Positions 51,665 to 62,001 of a DNA stretch of 64,000 bases are shown piece after piece. Source of the DNA: Oxalobacter sp. Lineage in GTDB: Bacteria; Pseudomonadota; Gammaproteobacteria; Burkholderiales; Burkholderiaceae_D. The stretch lies in the NCBI GenBank assembly GCA_016291665.1, contig JAEEYE010000003.1, forward strand, positions 1 through 64,000, read 5' to 3'. Position numbers and translations under genes: made by a program. The notes under the pieces were generated by a model, which was not told the DNA's origin, did not search any database, and worked only from the letters and a program-made list of their open reading frames with translations. Every line of letters starts with the position of its first letter. Position 1 is the first letter of the stretch.

Positions 51665-52550
51665 AGGCTCTCAGCCCCGCCTCATTGTCTGCCCAGCCTG
51701 ATTTGACTTTAACCCAGATTTCAAGATAAACCGGAACCCCGAAAAGCTTTTCCATATCCTTCCTAGCATCCGTTGAAATCTGGCGCAATTTCTCGCCCTT
51801 GTGCCCGATCATCATCGCTTTCTGGGCATCGCGCTCAACCAAAACGGCCGCAAACACACGGGCTAATTTTTCTTTGCGTTCAAACTGTTCAATAACCACC
51901 GTACTCGAGTAAGGCAGTTCATCGCCTGTATAACGGAAAATCTTCTCACGGACGATTTCTGAGGCCATGAAGCGCTCACTCTTGTCTGTCACATCGTCCG
52001 GTGAAAAAATCGGTGGATTTTCAGGCAGGAGCCTGCGGATTTCCTTTTCCAAATGGTCAAGCTGGAACCGCTGGCGGGCAGAAACCGGCACGATCGCATC
52101 AAACTCACGCTCTTTCAGCATCTTCTGCGCAAAAGGCATCAGTTCGACTTTTTCCTTGACCTTGTCAGTTTTGTTGATGACAAGGATTGTCGGCACATCC
52201 TTCGGAATCAGATCTAAGACCTGTTTGTCAGCTGGTCCGAAGATATCCTTGTCAACAATAAAGAGGATGACATCTGCGGCGGTTAACGTATCCTTGACGG
52301 TCCTGTTCAGGTTACGGTTCAATGGATTGCTGTAACGCGTCTGGAATCCCGGTGTATCAATATAGATGAACTGCGATTCGTCATCAGTCTGGATTCCCAA
52401 AATACGGTGGCGCGTTGTCTGCGCCTTACGGGACGTAATACTGATCTTCGCCCCAATCAACTCATTCATGATTGTGGATTTACCGACGTTCGGCCGCCCG
52501 ACAATAGCAATATAGCCACAGCGGAAAGGCTTTTTCTCTGCTTCTGCCAT
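51651..52550 (-). CDS. era: GTPase Era
   Basis: The 299-residue ribosome-assembly GTPase has G1 [10 protein letters not shown]3 DTPGFQ, G4 NKTD and a C-terminal KH domain with VIVE-like motif ([20 protein letters not shown]). It binds the 3' end of 16S rRNA. Start at 52550 gives the usual N-terminus. It lies 44 bp after rnc. Confidence 0.97.
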   Translation of the reverse strand: MAEAEKKPFRCGYIAIVGRPNVGKSTIMNELIGAKISITSRKAQTTRHRILGIQTDDESQFIYIDTPGFQTRYSNPLNRNLNRTVKDTLTAADVILFIVDKDIFGPADKQVLDLIPKDVPTILVINKTDKVKEKVELMPFAQKMLKEREFDAIVPVSARQRFQLDHLEKEIRRLLPENPPIFSPDDVTDKSERFMASEIVREKIFRYTGDELPYSSTVVIEQFERKEKLARVFAAVLVERDAQKAMMIGHKGEKLRQISTDARKDMEKLFGVPVYLEIWVKVKSGWADNEAGLRAYGYD

Positions 52551-52594
52551 TTTTCCCTCCTCAACCATTAAGTGTCCAGAATACCATACAGCCG

Positions 52595-53317
52595 TTATTT
52601 TGCTTTCTTGGCACCTGCGGCACGGCGCCCGCCCGCTAAAGCGATCAACTCAGCCAGTGCCTTACCTGCTGCTTCCTGCTCGGCAGCACGACGGCTTGTC
52701 GCCGTGCCTGATGTATGCAGGTTGAATTTGCTGACATGGCAGTCCACATCAAATTCCTGCTGGTGCGCTGCGCCACGGATGGCAACGACCTTGTATTCAG
52801 GCAACGCAATATGCCTGCCCTGTAAATATTCCTGCAACTGGGTCTTGGCATCCTTCCCATCGCGGTCGGGATCCACATGCAAAAGCGACTCCTTAAACAA
52901 CGTACCAATAACCTGTTGGATGACCTTAAAGTCACCAGAGTCTAAGAAAATCGCACCAAAAACCGATTCAACAGAATCCGCCAAAATTGACGGGCGCTTC
53001 ATGCCACCGCTTTTGATTTCCCCTTCGCCCATACGCAGGTAATTGGGAAATCCCAAACGCAAGGCCACTTCATGCAATGCATCTTGGCAGACGAGACTTG
53101 CCCGCACCCGGGACATCACCCCTTCATTGATGTCCGGGAAGCGGCTATAGAGTTCGAGAGCCATCACACAGTTTAAGAGGGAATCACCAATGAATTCCAA
53201 CCGTTCATTATGTTTGGCACTATAACTGCGGTGCGTCAGCGCCGTCTGGAGCAACCGGATATCCTTAAAGGTATACCCAATCCTGGATTCCAATACACTT
53301 AAATCCGCATCCATCAT
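52595..53317 (-). CDS. rnc: Ribonuclease III
   Basis: The 240-residue enzyme cuts double-stranded RNA in rRNA and mRNA processing. Catalytic motif [13 protein letters not shown] (about 37-49) and [16 protein letters not shown] are present, followed by a double-stranded RNA-binding domain ([20 protein letters not shown]) and an Ala/Lys tail. It starts 5 bp after lepB. Confidence 0.97.
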   Translation of the reverse strand: MMDADLSVLESRIGYTFKDIRLLQTALTHRSYSAKHNERLEFIGDSLLNCVMALELYSRFPDINEGVMSRVRASLVCQDALHEVALRLGFPNYLRMGEGEIKSGGMKRPSILADSVESVFGAIFLDSGDFKVIQQVIGTLFKESLLHVDPDRDGKDAKTQLQEYLQGRHIALPEYKVVAIRGAAHQQEFDVDCHVSKFNLHTSGTATSRRAAEQEAAGKALAELIALAGGRRAAGAKKAK

Positions 53318-53322
53318 GTCCC

Positions 53323-54234
53323 CTACTCAATACTACCGAAATGGGTGATATGGCTTGGGTTGAGCCAGATGAAAAACGCCTTGCCAACAATATAGTCATC
53401 TTTGACAAACCCCCAGAAACGGCTGTCCAAGCTGTTGTCGCGATTGTCGCCCATCATGAAATACTGACCCTGCGGCACCTTACAAGTAAATCCTTCTGCC
53501 GTATAGGTGCAATTGGCACGATCCGGGAAGTTATCAGGATGCGCCACCCAGGCTGGTGCCCGTTCATGTACCCAAATCAGGTGTTCTTTGTCTGTCCCCG
53601 CCTGTTTTTCACGGTACTGATGGAAATAACTCATCGTTTCATCATCAAGAACCCGGCCTTCCGGCTGGTACTGGGATTCGACCCCATTGACAATCAACCG
53701 TTTGCCGCGGTATTCCACCACATCACCGCCTACACCAATGACGCGCTTGATATAGTCAATCGATGGGTTTTTTGGGAACTTGAAGACGACCACATCCCCA
53801 CGTTCCGGTGGTGAAAAGCTCACAAATTTGCCATTACCTACAGGATACCGGAGACCATAGCTGTATTTGCTGACTAGGATGAAGTCTCCAATCTTCAGCG
53901 TCGGCACCATAGAACTCGATGGGATACGGAACGGCTCCCAGATAAAAGCCCGAATGAAAAAGACCGCAGCAATAATCGGGAAATACGAACCTGTATATTC
54001 CACCCATTTGGGACGCTGCAGGATTTTCTTTTCAATTTCATCGCGCTCGGACACATCAAGCTGCACACCTTCGGCCTTGACCTTTTCCACACGCAAATCG
54101 AACGCCTTTAACGTTGCATCGGCTTCTGCACGGCGCCTTTTTGCCAGAACAAAGCGGTCATAGCACCAGATTGCCCCTGATGCGATAAGCAGGATCAACA
54201 GAATCAATGAGAAATTCGAAAAAATAAACTGCAT
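53323..54234 (-). CDS. lepB: Signal peptidase I
   Basis: The 303-residue membrane protease removes signal peptides. It has an N-terminal membrane segment (about 7-25), a second hydrophobic part near 85-97, the catalytic Ser in RIPSSSMVPTLKIGDFILVS and the catalytic Lys in SIDYIKRVIGVGGD, plus the closing MMGDNRDNSLDSRFWGFV box. It lies 2 bp after lepA. Confidence 0.97.
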   Translation of the reverse strand: MQFIFSNFSLILLILLIASGAIWCYDRFVLAKRRRAEADATLKAFDLRVEKVKAEGVQLDVSERDEIEKKILQRPKWVEYTGSYFPIIAAVFFIRAFIWEPFRIPSSSMVPTLKIGDFILVSKYSYGLRYPVGNGKFVSFSPPERGDVVVFKFPKNPSIDYIKRVIGVGGDVVEYRGKRLIVNGVESQYQPEGRVLDDETMSYFHQYREKQAGTDKEHLIWVHERAPAWVAHPDNFPDRANCTYTAEGFTCKVPQGQYFMMGDNRDNSLDSRFWGFVKDDYIVGKAFFIWLNPSHITHFGSIE

Positions 54235-54236
54235 GA

Positions 54237-56030
54237 CTATTTATCATCCACTTGTAAAATCGCCAGGAACGCTTCCTGTGGCACTTCCACAGAACCCACC
54301 TGTTTCATCCGTTTCTTACCCGCCTTCTGCTTTTCCAAGAGCTTGCGTTTACGGGTAATGTCACCGCCATAACACTTCGCCAGGACGTTCTTGCGCAGGG
54401 CTTTCACATTTTCCCTTGAGATGATGGTCGAGCCGATTGCCGCTTGAATCGCCACATCAAACATCTGCCGAGGGATCAGCTGGCGCATCTTGGCAGCCAA
54501 CGCCCGACCACGCATCTGGGCATTGGCGCGGTGCACGATGATTGCCAACGCATCGACCTTTTCACCGTTAATCAGCATATCCACCTTGACCACATCCGAT
54601 GGGCGGTATTCCTTGAACTCATATTCCATCGAGGCATAGCCACGAGAAATCGACTTCATCCGGTCAAAAAAGTCGAGCACAATCTCAGCCATCGGCATGT
54701 CATAGGTCAAGCGTACCTGACGGCCATGGTAATGCATATCCACCTGTACGCCACGCTTCTGGTTGCAAAGCGTCATCACAGGCCCGACATAATCCTGCGG
54801 CAGGTAAAGGTTCACCGTGACGATTGGTTCCCTGATTTCGGCAATACGCGAGGGATCGGGCATCTTCGACGGATTGTCGACCTTCAGGACTTCACCGTTC
54901 CTTAGTTCGACCTCATAGACAACAGTTGGTGCCGTCGTAATGAGATCCATGCCAAATTCACGCTCCAACCGTTCCTGGACAATTTCCATATGCAGGAGCC
55001 CCAGGAAACCACACCTAAAACCAAAGCCCAACGCCTGGGAGACTTCCGGTTCATACTGGAGCGCAGCGTCATTCAGTTTCAGTTTTTCCAGTGAATCGCG
55101 CAGGGCATCGTACTGGTTGGCCTCAACCGGGAAAAGCCCGGCAAAAACCTGCGACTGCACTTCACGGAAACCCGGTAAAGGCTCTGCTGCGGGTCTTGAT
55201 GCCAAGGTAACCGTATCACCCACACGGGCGGATTTGAGTTCCTTGATGCCTGCGATGATAAAACCCACCTGACCGGCTGACAACGACGGCAAGGACTTCG
55301 AACGTGGTGTGAAAATCCCACAATCTTCCACTAGATATTCGGTACCGGTTGCCATCAACCGGATCTTGTCCTTCTGCTTCAAGACACCGTTTTTGATGCG
55401 CACAAGCATCACAACGCCCACATAATTGTCAAACCAGGAGTCGATGATCAATGCCTGGAGTGGTGCGTCAGGATCCCCCTGTGGGGCAGGCACCTTTTCT
55501 ACCACCATTTCCAAGATATCTTCGACACCTTCGCCCGTCTTGGCAGAACAAAGCACCGCCTGCTCTGCATCAATGCCAATGACATCTTCAATCTCGCTTT
55601 TGGCATTGTCCGGGTCTGCCGAAGGTAAATCAATCTTGTTCAAGACAGGCAGGACTTCGACATCGAGATCCAGTGCGGTATAACAGTTCGCGACTGTCTG
55701 GGCTTCCACACCCTGGGAGGCATCGACAACCAAGAGCGCTCCCTCACAGGCGGAAAGCGAACGGCTAACTTCATAACTGAAGTCCACATGCCCAGGGGTG
55801 TCAATGAGGTTCAACTGATAGGTCTGGCCATCACGTGCTTTGTAATCCAAGGTTGCCGTCTGCGCCTTGATTGTGATACCGCGTTCCTTTTCAAGCTCCA
55901 TGGAATCCAACACCTGGGCTTCCATCTCACGTTCAGAGAGCCCCCCGCACATCTGGATTATGCGGTCGGCCAACGTCGACTTGCCATGGTCAATATGGGC
56001 GATGATGGAAAAATTACGGATATGCTTCAT
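54237..56030 (-). CDS. lepA: Elongation factor 4 (LepA)
   Basis: The 597-residue GTPase acts on the ribosome in initiation or back-translocation. G1 is [14 protein letters not shown], followed by [12 protein letters not shown] and NKIDLP; domain C-terminal [20 protein letters not shown] is the LepA-specific end. Start at 56030 matches the family N-terminus ([19 protein letters not shown]); the frame is open for 21 more codons. Confidence 0.97.
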   Translation of the reverse strand: MKHIRNFSIIAHIDHGKSTLADRIIQMCGGLSEREMEAQVLDSMELEKERGITIKAQTATLDYKARDGQTYQLNLIDTPGHVDFSYEVSRSLSACEGALLVVDASQGVEAQTVANCYTALDLDVEVLPVLNKIDLPSADPDNAKSEIEDVIGIDAEQAVLCSAKTGEGVEDILEMVVEKVPAPQGDPDAPLQALIIDSWFDNYVGVVMLVRIKNGVLKQKDKIRLMATGTEYLVEDCGIFTPRSKSLPSLSAGQVGFIIAGIKELKSARVGDTVTLASRPAAEPLPGFREVQSQVFAGLFPVEANQYDALRDSLEKLKLNDAALQYEPEVSQALGFGFRCGFLGLLHMEIVQERLEREFGMDLITTAPTVVYEVELRNGEVLKVDNPSKMPDPSRIAEIREPIVTVNLYLPQDYVGPVMTLCNQKRGVQVDMHYHGRQVRLTYDMPMAEIVLDFFDRMKSISRGYASMEYEFKEYRPSDVVKVDMLINGEKVDALAIIVHRANAQMRGRALAAKMRQLIPRQMFDVAIQAAIGSTIISRENVKALRKNVLAKCYGGDITRKRKLLEKQKAGKKRMKQVGSVEVPQEAFLAILQVDDK

Positions 56031-56281
56031 GGACACAGAACTTCTAACCTTAAAAACAGCCTGCACGGAAGGCTTAACAGTCCCTTCCTGCACAAAAGTG
56101 CTATTTTATCGGATTTTAGGCGAAAAACACTCAGGGATTGGGTGCATTTGGGGACTTTTTGAGACCATGCAAGCCTTCCCTGCACCGGTTCCATCACGCA
56201 AATCCTTTGTTACAATGACCGTCATTGGCTAAAGCACCGCTTTAGCAGCTTTTTTCATCGATTTCTTTAGGAAAAATAACA

Positions 56282-57220
56282 ATGAAAATTCTGGTTACCG
56301 GCGGCTGTGGCAACATGGGCCCGCACATCATCCGCAAACTCACTGAACTCGGCCATAGCGTACGCACCATTGATATGGATGTAGAAGGCTTGAAACAGTT
56401 TGAAGGCACTGCCGTTGAAACCGTATCCGGCAACCTGAACAACCGCGACATCGTGATGTCTGCCGTCAAAGGGGTCGACGCCATCATCCACCTGGCCTGG
56501 AGTTTTTTGCCCACCTTTGCAGAACTGATGGATACCGACATCAAAGGTTACATAAACCTCCTAGATGCGGCAGTTGAACACAAGGTCAAGCACGTCATCA
56601 ATACCACCACCTGCGTATCCTACGGCAAGCCTTTATCCAAACCGGTGAATGAAGACCAAGCCCATCAGGTCGCCTTGTCCCGGGGACCGGCTTACGCCTT
56701 GGCCAAACTGACAACAGAAGAATTAAGCCGAATCTATGCAAAAGAACACAGTCTTCAGGTCAATTCGATGATGGTCTGGTATGCGTTTGGCGATGTCATC
56801 GGAGGGCGCAACCTGCGCGCCATGATTAAAGACGCGATTGTCAAAGGCGAAATCACAATCCCTGCCGGCAGTGGCGGCAGCTTCATCCAGCTCGATGACT
56901 ATGTCACCCAGGCCCTTGCCATCATGAACAGCAACATCTCCGGCGAGCTCTTTAATGCTGTGACCGTCTACCTGACCTGGAAAGATGTCGCATCCATCAT
57001 TGTGAAGCGCTATGCGCCCAATGCGAAAGTCAACGCTATTGCGCCTGAACAGTGGACAGGTAGCCAGTTCCTGACCGACGATTGGCCGTTGTCAACAGAA
57101 AAATCTGAACGGATGTTGGGCTTCAAGTCTGCGATGACACGCGAAGAAGCGATGGAAAGCCTGGGCAAAGCCTTGGATGCCTCGGCTGCACGCGTCAGAC
57201 GCGAGCTCGCTAAAGCCTGA
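56282..57220 (+). CDS. NAD-dependent epimerase/dehydratase
   Basis: The 312-residue protein is an extended short-chain dehydrogenase: the NAD-binding start KILVTGGCGNMGPHI, DAIIHLAW, and the catalytic Tyr and Lys in PAYALAKLTTEE. Gly-x-Gly spacing (GGCGNMG) suits the atypical/extended class. The sugar or other substrate is unknown. A GGAAAAATAAC sequence precedes the ATG. Confidence 0.85.
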   Translation: MKILVTGGCGNMGPHIIRKLTELGHSVRTIDMDVEGLKQFEGTAVETVSGNLNNRDIVMSAVKGVDAIIHLAWSFLPTFAELMDTDIKGYINLLDAAVEHKVKHVINTTTCVSYGKPLSKPVNEDQAHQVALSRGPAYALAKLTTEELSRIYAKEHSLQVNSMMVWYAFGDVIGGRNLRAMIKDAIVKGEITIPAGSGGSFIQLDDYVTQALAIMNSNISGELFNAVTVYLTWKDVASIIVKRYAPNAKVNAIAPEQWTGSQFLTDDWPLSTEKSERMLGFKSAMTREEAMESLGKALDASAARVRRELAKA

Positions 57221-57377
57221 ACTAGGCTGTACAGCCACTTTGCCTCTGCGGCATACTTTTGTTCGAAGTATTGCCGCAGAAACCATGTTAAGATTGCTAG
57301 TCTTTTGACTGAACTGCTGCTTCCTTTGGCTTTGCCTTGGGAAAAATAGGTTTTATTGTTATTTTTAAGGAACTTAA

Positions 57378-59018
57378 ATGGAATTCGACCTCTCCATGGC
57401 CATGGTCAACGCACTGCTTGCAAGGATCAGTGCGGATTCTTCACTGGCTGAACGATTATCCATCTATTCTTTCACCAACGGCCGCATTCTCGTTCCTGAC
57501 AACCTGTTTACACCGGAAGAACTCGATATCTTGGAACAGGTCGCGATTGATGCCGGAGACCGTGCCTTACAGTTCCAGATTATTGCCGCACGCCGGATCC
57601 ATTTTGACAAATGGCGCTTCCCTGCAACCGACTTAGAATCCTTAATCCCACGGCTGGAAGCCTACTTTGCCGATGGCGCTATTGATGGCTGGGTCTACCG
57701 CCGCAATCGCGATGGCGTGATGCTGCCATGGCTTATTGAAAGCATCCACTACCGCCACCGCCAAGAAGGTGTCCCAGGAGGGCTGCCTTACGTCAGTGTC
57801 CAGCTCTTGGCCAATACCCAGGCAGCCGCCATGCCAGTGGGCAAATCACAGCCCAACCAATGGCGCACCGGCATGACCAATGCCATCATCTTCTACGAAC
57901 GGGAAATGGGCAAACTCTCCATCCCTGAAATGATGGCCAGGAAAGGCTTTTATAAGGAATGCCCTGAATTCAAGGAAGACTATGAAAAACAGGTCGTCCT
58001 CTTCAAACGTTTCCAGTCGCAGTACGGCAAACAGTTCAAGGCCACCAACTCGGCATTCCTAATCAAACGGGGAGACAGTTCTGTCTTTACGACCACAGAA
58101 TTTTTCCGTCTACCACCGAACGGCATGTTCAAGTGCGTCAACGACGAAGAAGAAATTGAACGCCGCATTGAAACGCACTCCACCAACAATGAACCCTGCG
58201 TCCCAGGTACGGAAGGCCTAATCCCAATCCATTGCTACCTACACATGTTCCACCTTGACCTCCATGAAAACTGCTGGGTGCATGTGCAGAACCTCCAGGA
58301 ATACGTCTACCGGCCTGAAATCCAGAGCAAGCTGATTCTGCCTGCCGAACACCGTCGGTTGATTGATATCCTCACATCTCATATGGATGTGCTGATGGAT
58401 GACATCATCGAAGGCAAATCCGGTGGTACGACAATCCTCTGTATGGGCGCCCCCGGCTTGGGTAAGACACTGACAGCTGAAGTCTATTCTGAAGTAGTTG
58501 GCAAACCCCTTTATCGTGTCCACTCGGGGCAACTCGGCACTACTGCAGAGACTGTTGAAAAAGCACTTGCCGACATCTTAAAACGTGCGTCGCGTTGGGA
58601 TTCCATCCTACTTCTGGATGAAGCAGACCTCTATATCCGTAAACGTGACAACAACCTAGAACACAATGCGATTGTGGCTGAATTCCTGAGGACCTTGGAA
58701 TACTTCAATGGCCTGCTCTTTTTGACCACCAACCGGGAAGATGACGTGGATGATGCCATCATTTCCCGCTGCATTGCAGTCATCCGCTATGAAACCCCGT
58801 CACGCGATGCCGCCATCAGACTTTGGCATTCACTGGCTGACCAGTTCGGTGTGGATCTCTCTGACGAGCTGGTCTATAAGCTTGTACGTGACTTCCCAAA
58901 CTCCAGCGGCCGCGATATTAAAGAACTCCTGAAACTGACGAGCCGGTTGTGCCGGAGCACAAATGCCCCAATTACGCTGGAAGCTTTCCATGAATGCGCA
59001 ATCTTCAGGGGACGCTAA
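57378..59018 (+). CDS. AAA+ ATPase with large unknown N-terminal domain
   Basis: The 546-residue protein has about 340 N-terminal residues of no recognised fold, then an AAA+ module: Walker A GAPGLGKT at 357-364, Walker B LLLDEAD at 411-417, sensor 1 LTTN, an Arg-finger region DAIISRCIAVIRYE and sensor 2-like SGRDIKELL. It resembles classical AAA (BCS1/FtsH-like) modules more than clamp loaders. The N-terminal part includes CVPGTEGLIPIHCYLHMFHL. It is followed at 47 bp by a UPF0149 gene, possibly its partner. Confidence 0.8.
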   Translation: MEFDLSMAMVNALLARISADSSLAERLSIYSFTNGRILVPDNLFTPEELDILEQVAIDAGDRALQFQIIAARRIHFDKWRFPATDLESLIPRLEAYFADGAIDGWVYRRNRDGVMLPWLIESIHYRHRQEGVPGGLPYVSVQLLANTQAAAMPVGKSQPNQWRTGMTNAIIFYEREMGKLSIPEMMARKGFYKECPEFKEDYEKQVVLFKRFQSQYGKQFKATNSAFLIKRGDSSVFTTTEFFRLPPNGMFKCVNDEEEIERRIETHSTNNEPCVPGTEGLIPIHCYLHMFHLDLHENCWVHVQNLQEYVYRPEIQSKLILPAEHRRLIDILTSHMDVLMDDIIEGKSGGTTILCMGAPGLGKTLTAEVYSEVVGKPLYRVHSGQLGTTAETVEKALADILKRASRWDSILLLDEADLYIRKRDNNLEHNAIVAEFLRTLEYFNGLLFLTTNREDDVDDAIISRCIAVIRYETPSRDAAIRLWHSLADQFGVDLSDELVYKLVRDFPNSSGRDIKELLKLTSRLCRSTNAPITLEAFHECAIFRGR

Positions 59019-59064
59019 GATTTTAAAGACAACATCCCAATAACCCAACGAGTGAGGAAGACAT

Positions 59065-59706
59065 ATGTCCGACACAAACAAACCAGCAGATAATGCCCTA
59101 GACGCCTTCTTGAACGGTCCTGAAGAAACGCCGGCACAGGCCATTTCAGATGCCGACTTCGACGCACTGGACGGTTTCCTTTTGGCAAACACCCAAATGG
59201 ACATTGAAATCCTGGATGGCTTCCTCTGCGCACTGATTGTCAGCCCTTCCGTTGTCCCTCCAGGTGAATACCTGCCAGTGATTTTCGGCAACAACGAAAT
59301 CACCTTCAAGACGCAGGAAGAAGCCGACCAAATCATGAATGCCATCACCAAACATTGGGAATATGTCGAATCCAAACTGAAAAACAAAGAAGACTATTAC
59401 CCTATTGTCTGCTCTGACAACCAGTTGAAGGTCAACGCTTGGGGCTGGGCATACGGATTCCTCTTGGGCACATCACTGCGGCGCGAAGACTGGCATCCAA
59501 CCATCTACGCCTCCCAAATGTCTGAAGATGGCTTAGTTTCACCAATCCTGCAACTGCACTGGGAAGCCAACGGCCAGATGGAACCGATTAATGCGGAAAA
59601 ACGCGAAGTGATGATGAAAGCCATCGTCGCCAACCTGCCGATCATGTATGAACAGTTTGCGCAACTTAGGGAACTCTCCCGCGCATCACTGCAGCAGCCA
59701 AACTGA
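59065..59706 (+). CDS. UPF0149 (YecA/YgfB-like) family protein
   Basis: The 213-residue acidic helical protein has the UPF0149 pattern: LDGFLLAN, then MDIEILDGFLCALIVSPSVV, PPGEYLPVIFG and WGWAYGFLLG. The family appears in many gammaproteobacteria and betaproteobacteria without a firm biochemical role. It sits behind the AAA+ gene and before a hairpin, so the two may form one transcript. No C-terminal SEC-C zinc motif was seen. Confidence 0.8.
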   Translation: MSDTNKPADNALDAFLNGPEETPAQAISDADFDALDGFLLANTQMDIEILDGFLCALIVSPSVVPPGEYLPVIFGNNEITFKTQEEADQIMNAITKHWEYVESKLKNKEDYYPIVCSDNQLKVNAWGWAYGFLLGTSLRREDWHPTIYASQMSEDGLVSPILQLHWEANGQMEPINAEKREVMMKAIVANLPIMYEQFAQLRELSRASLQQPN

Positions 59707-59719
59707 TCAACCAGCCCTA

Positions 59720-59743
59720 CCCTCTTCCTTGAATTGAAGAGGG
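59720..59743 (+). terminator. Hairpin after the UPF0149 gene
   Basis: CCCTCTTC and GAAGAGGG pair over 8 bp with an 8-base loop. The T run behind it is missing, so termination may be weak or need Rho. Confidence 0.45.
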
Positions 59744-59786
59744 CAGGATACCTTTGTAAGAACACAAGCTAATTTCTGAACATCCT

Positions 59787-60683
59787 ATGCGTACCATCCC
59801 TGTCCAGTACATTGACCCTGTTTTCAGACCACCCAGTGAAGCCCGTTCATTGATCTTACAGGTCACCAATGGGTGCAGCTGGAACAAATGCACCTACTGC
59901 GACATGTACACGCAGCCGCAGAAGAAATTCTCGGTCAAACCGGAAGAAGATGTGAAACGCGAAATCGAATGGTTCAGTCAAAATTACCGGGGAATCCAGA
60001 GGGTTTTCTTGGCCGATGGTGATGTGGTCGCGCTCCCTGCACGCAGGCTCTTGAACATCTTAAACATGATTCGGGAATATCTGCCTGAGGTCACCCGTGT
60101 CTCGTCGTACTGTTCACCCCGCAACGTCACCCGGAAAACCGATGAGGAACTGAAAGCCTTGTTCGATGCTGGATTAAAACAGGTCTATGTCGGTGCTGAA
60201 TCTGGGGATGACTTTGTCTTAAAAAGCATTAACAAAGGGGAAACACACCAATCCACTGCTGACGCATTAAACCGCCTAGGAGCGGTTGGAATTAAACGGT
60301 CAGTGATGATTATCAACGGAGTAGGCGGCAAGAAATTCAGCGAACAGCATGCGTTAAATTCAGCATTGCTAGCGAACGAAACCCAGCCAGAGTTTTTAGC
60401 GGCACTTGTCCTGAACCTGCCACATGGTGAAGCACGCTTCCAAGCTGGTTACAATGGCGAGTTTGTACGAATGAACCAGCATGAACGGTTCATTGAATTG
60501 CGTCAGTTTGTAGACGCATTGGAACTCAAATCGACGATTTTTAGAAGTGACCACGCGTCCAACCAGCTTGTCCTGCGCGGCACGCTAGGCAAGGATAAAG
60601 CGCGGTTATTAAAAGAAATAGATACTGCGATTGAGACACCAGAACTAGCCAATCTGCGAGCAGAGTGGATCAGGCCTTTTTAA
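59787..60683 (+). CDS. Radical SAM protein
   Basis: The 298-residue protein has the radical SAM cluster motif as CSWNKCTYCDMYT (Cys-x4-Cys-x2-Cys, the spacing of one radical SAM subgroup rather than the commonest x3 form), followed by VFLADGDVVALP and YVGAESGDD, which fit SAM-binding loops. The subgroup resembles HemN-like and Elp3-like oxygen-independent enzymes or YgiQ-like proteins, but function is unknown. Confidence 0.82.
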   Translation: MRTIPVQYIDPVFRPPSEARSLILQVTNGCSWNKCTYCDMYTQPQKKFSVKPEEDVKREIEWFSQNYRGIQRVFLADGDVVALPARRLLNILNMIREYLPEVTRVSSYCSPRNVTRKTDEELKALFDAGLKQVYVGAESGDDFVLKSINKGETHQSTADALNRLGAVGIKRSVMIINGVGGKKFSEQHALNSALLANETQPEFLAALVLNLPHGEARFQAGYNGEFVRMNQHERFIELRQFVDALELKSTIFRSDHASNQLVLRGTLGKDKARLLKEIDTAIETPELANLRAEWIRPF

Positions 60684-60733
60684 TAGATAACACGCCAACT
60701 GCACAAATTTCGCCACTATAACTATACAAGATT

Positions 60734-60778
60734 CGATACTGGACATTTTTGCAAGAAACGAAAAATTGTCCAGTATCG
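60734..60778. repeat. 45-bp inverted repeat between convergent genes
   Basis: CGATACTGGACA (60734-60745) and TGTCCAGTATCG (60767-60778) are perfect inverted arms; the inner parts TTTTT and AAAAA extend the stem with a one-base bulge. It lies between the 3' ends of the radical SAM and quinone oxidoreductase genes. No T run follows the stem on the outside, so it is not a standard terminator. Confidence 0.6.
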
Positions 60779-60820
60779 ATGGTATGTACCTACAACTATT
60801 CGCAAACTGACCAATCTTCC

Positions 60821-61801
60821 TCACACAATCTTGAGGACAATCTTGCCGAAGTGCTTGTTGGACTGCATCAACAGGTGCGCATCCATCGCCTGTTCCATCG
60901 GGAAGACCTGATATATCACCGGCTTGATTGTGCCGTTTTCCAAGAACGGCCAAATGTGTTTTTCGAGGTTCCTGGCAATGGCTGCCTTGAACTCATTGGA
61001 TTTCGGACGCAAGGTGGATCCGGTAATGGTCAACTGCCGGTGCAAGATTTGCGCCAGATCAGCCGTCCCCCGACGTCCCGCAATATAGGCGATCAAAACC
61101 AATCGACCATTTTGTGCCAAGCAGTCGATTTCCTTATCAAAGACCGATGCCCCTACCATATCGAGGATGACATCGACGCCCTTACCGTCCGTAGCCCCCA
61201 TGATGTATTCAGAAAAGCTGGCAGTGTTCGTATTGATGCAGTGCTCTGCCCCGAGCCTTTCACAGGCACGGCACTCTTCATTGGTCAGGGCTGTCGCAAA
61301 AACCCGATGCCCCATGGCTTTTGCCATCTGGATGGCAGAAACACCGACACCCGATGCCCCCGCTTGGACAAGGAATGTTTCGTCGCCCTTCAACTGGCCG
61401 AGATCAAAGACATTCGTCCAGACGGTGAAATAAGTTTCAGGCAGCGACGCCGCTTCGACAGCAGTCAGTCCCTTGGGAATCGGCATACAGAGCATCGCAC
61501 TGGCCGTGCAGTACTCAGCATACCCACCACCTTGAACCAAAGCACAGACCATGTCGCCCTTTTTCAGGTTCGTGCCGGACAAGTCGCCATCCACAATTTC
61601 ACCAGCTATCTCAAGCCCTAAAATATCGGTCGCCCCTTCCGGCACCGGATAGCGGCCAATACGCTGGAGCACATCAGGCCGGTTAATCCCTGCCGCATGG
61701 ACTTTGACAAGCACTTCGCCCGCCTTAGGTTGCGGAATTGTCCGCTCCCCAATGCGAAGTGTACTTTTTGGCCCTTGATTTATCGTTTCAACGATTCTCA
61801 T
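60821..61801 (-). CDS. NAD(P)H-quinone oxidoreductase (zinc-type alcohol dehydrogenase family)
   Basis: The 326-residue medium-chain dehydrogenase has GINRPDVLQRIGRYPVPEGA, the GLEIAGEIV block and the cofactor loop QAGASGVGVSAIQMAKAMGH. It lacks the catalytic zinc Cys-His set, as in quinone oxidoreductases of the QOR/PIG3 kind. The start at 61801 gives the family N-terminus MRIVETINQGPKSTLRIGER. It lies downstream of pnp, an arrangement common in Burkholderiales. Confidence 0.9.
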   Translation of the reverse strand: MRIVETINQGPKSTLRIGERTIPQPKAGEVLVKVHAAGINRPDVLQRIGRYPVPEGATDILGLEIAGEIVDGDLSGTNLKKGDMVCALVQGGGYAEYCTASAMLCMPIPKGLTAVEAASLPETYFTVWTNVFDLGQLKGDETFLVQAGASGVGVSAIQMAKAMGHRVFATALTNEECRACERLGAEHCINTNTASFSEYIMGATDGKGVDVILDMVGASVFDKEIDCLAQNGRLVLIAYIAGRRGTADLAQILHRQLTITGSTLRPKSNEFKAAIARNLEKHIWPFLENGTIKPVIYQVFPMEQAMDAHLLMQSNKHFGKIVLKIV

Positions 61802-61926
61802 GATGCATCCCCTTTCCTGACTTGACCTCAAGGAAACCCAGCCAGTACTGACCAATGACAGCACCTGCCGGGCAATGAACTATTCCTCAATACTCAATAT
61901 TACCTACTGGATATTGTAATAAAAAA

Positions 61927-61958
61927 ATCCCCCGCAGGCTTTTCTTCCTTTGGGGGAT
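61927..61958 (-). terminator. Rho-independent terminator of pnp
   Basis: ATCCCCC and GGGGGAT form a 7-bp stem; on the minus strand it runs into seven T bases. It separates pnp from the quinone oxidoreductase gene. Confidence 0.8.
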
Positions 61959-62001
61959 ATTTTGAAAACTACCAGTTGCCCTGGCAGTTTTAAGGCACAA
62001 A

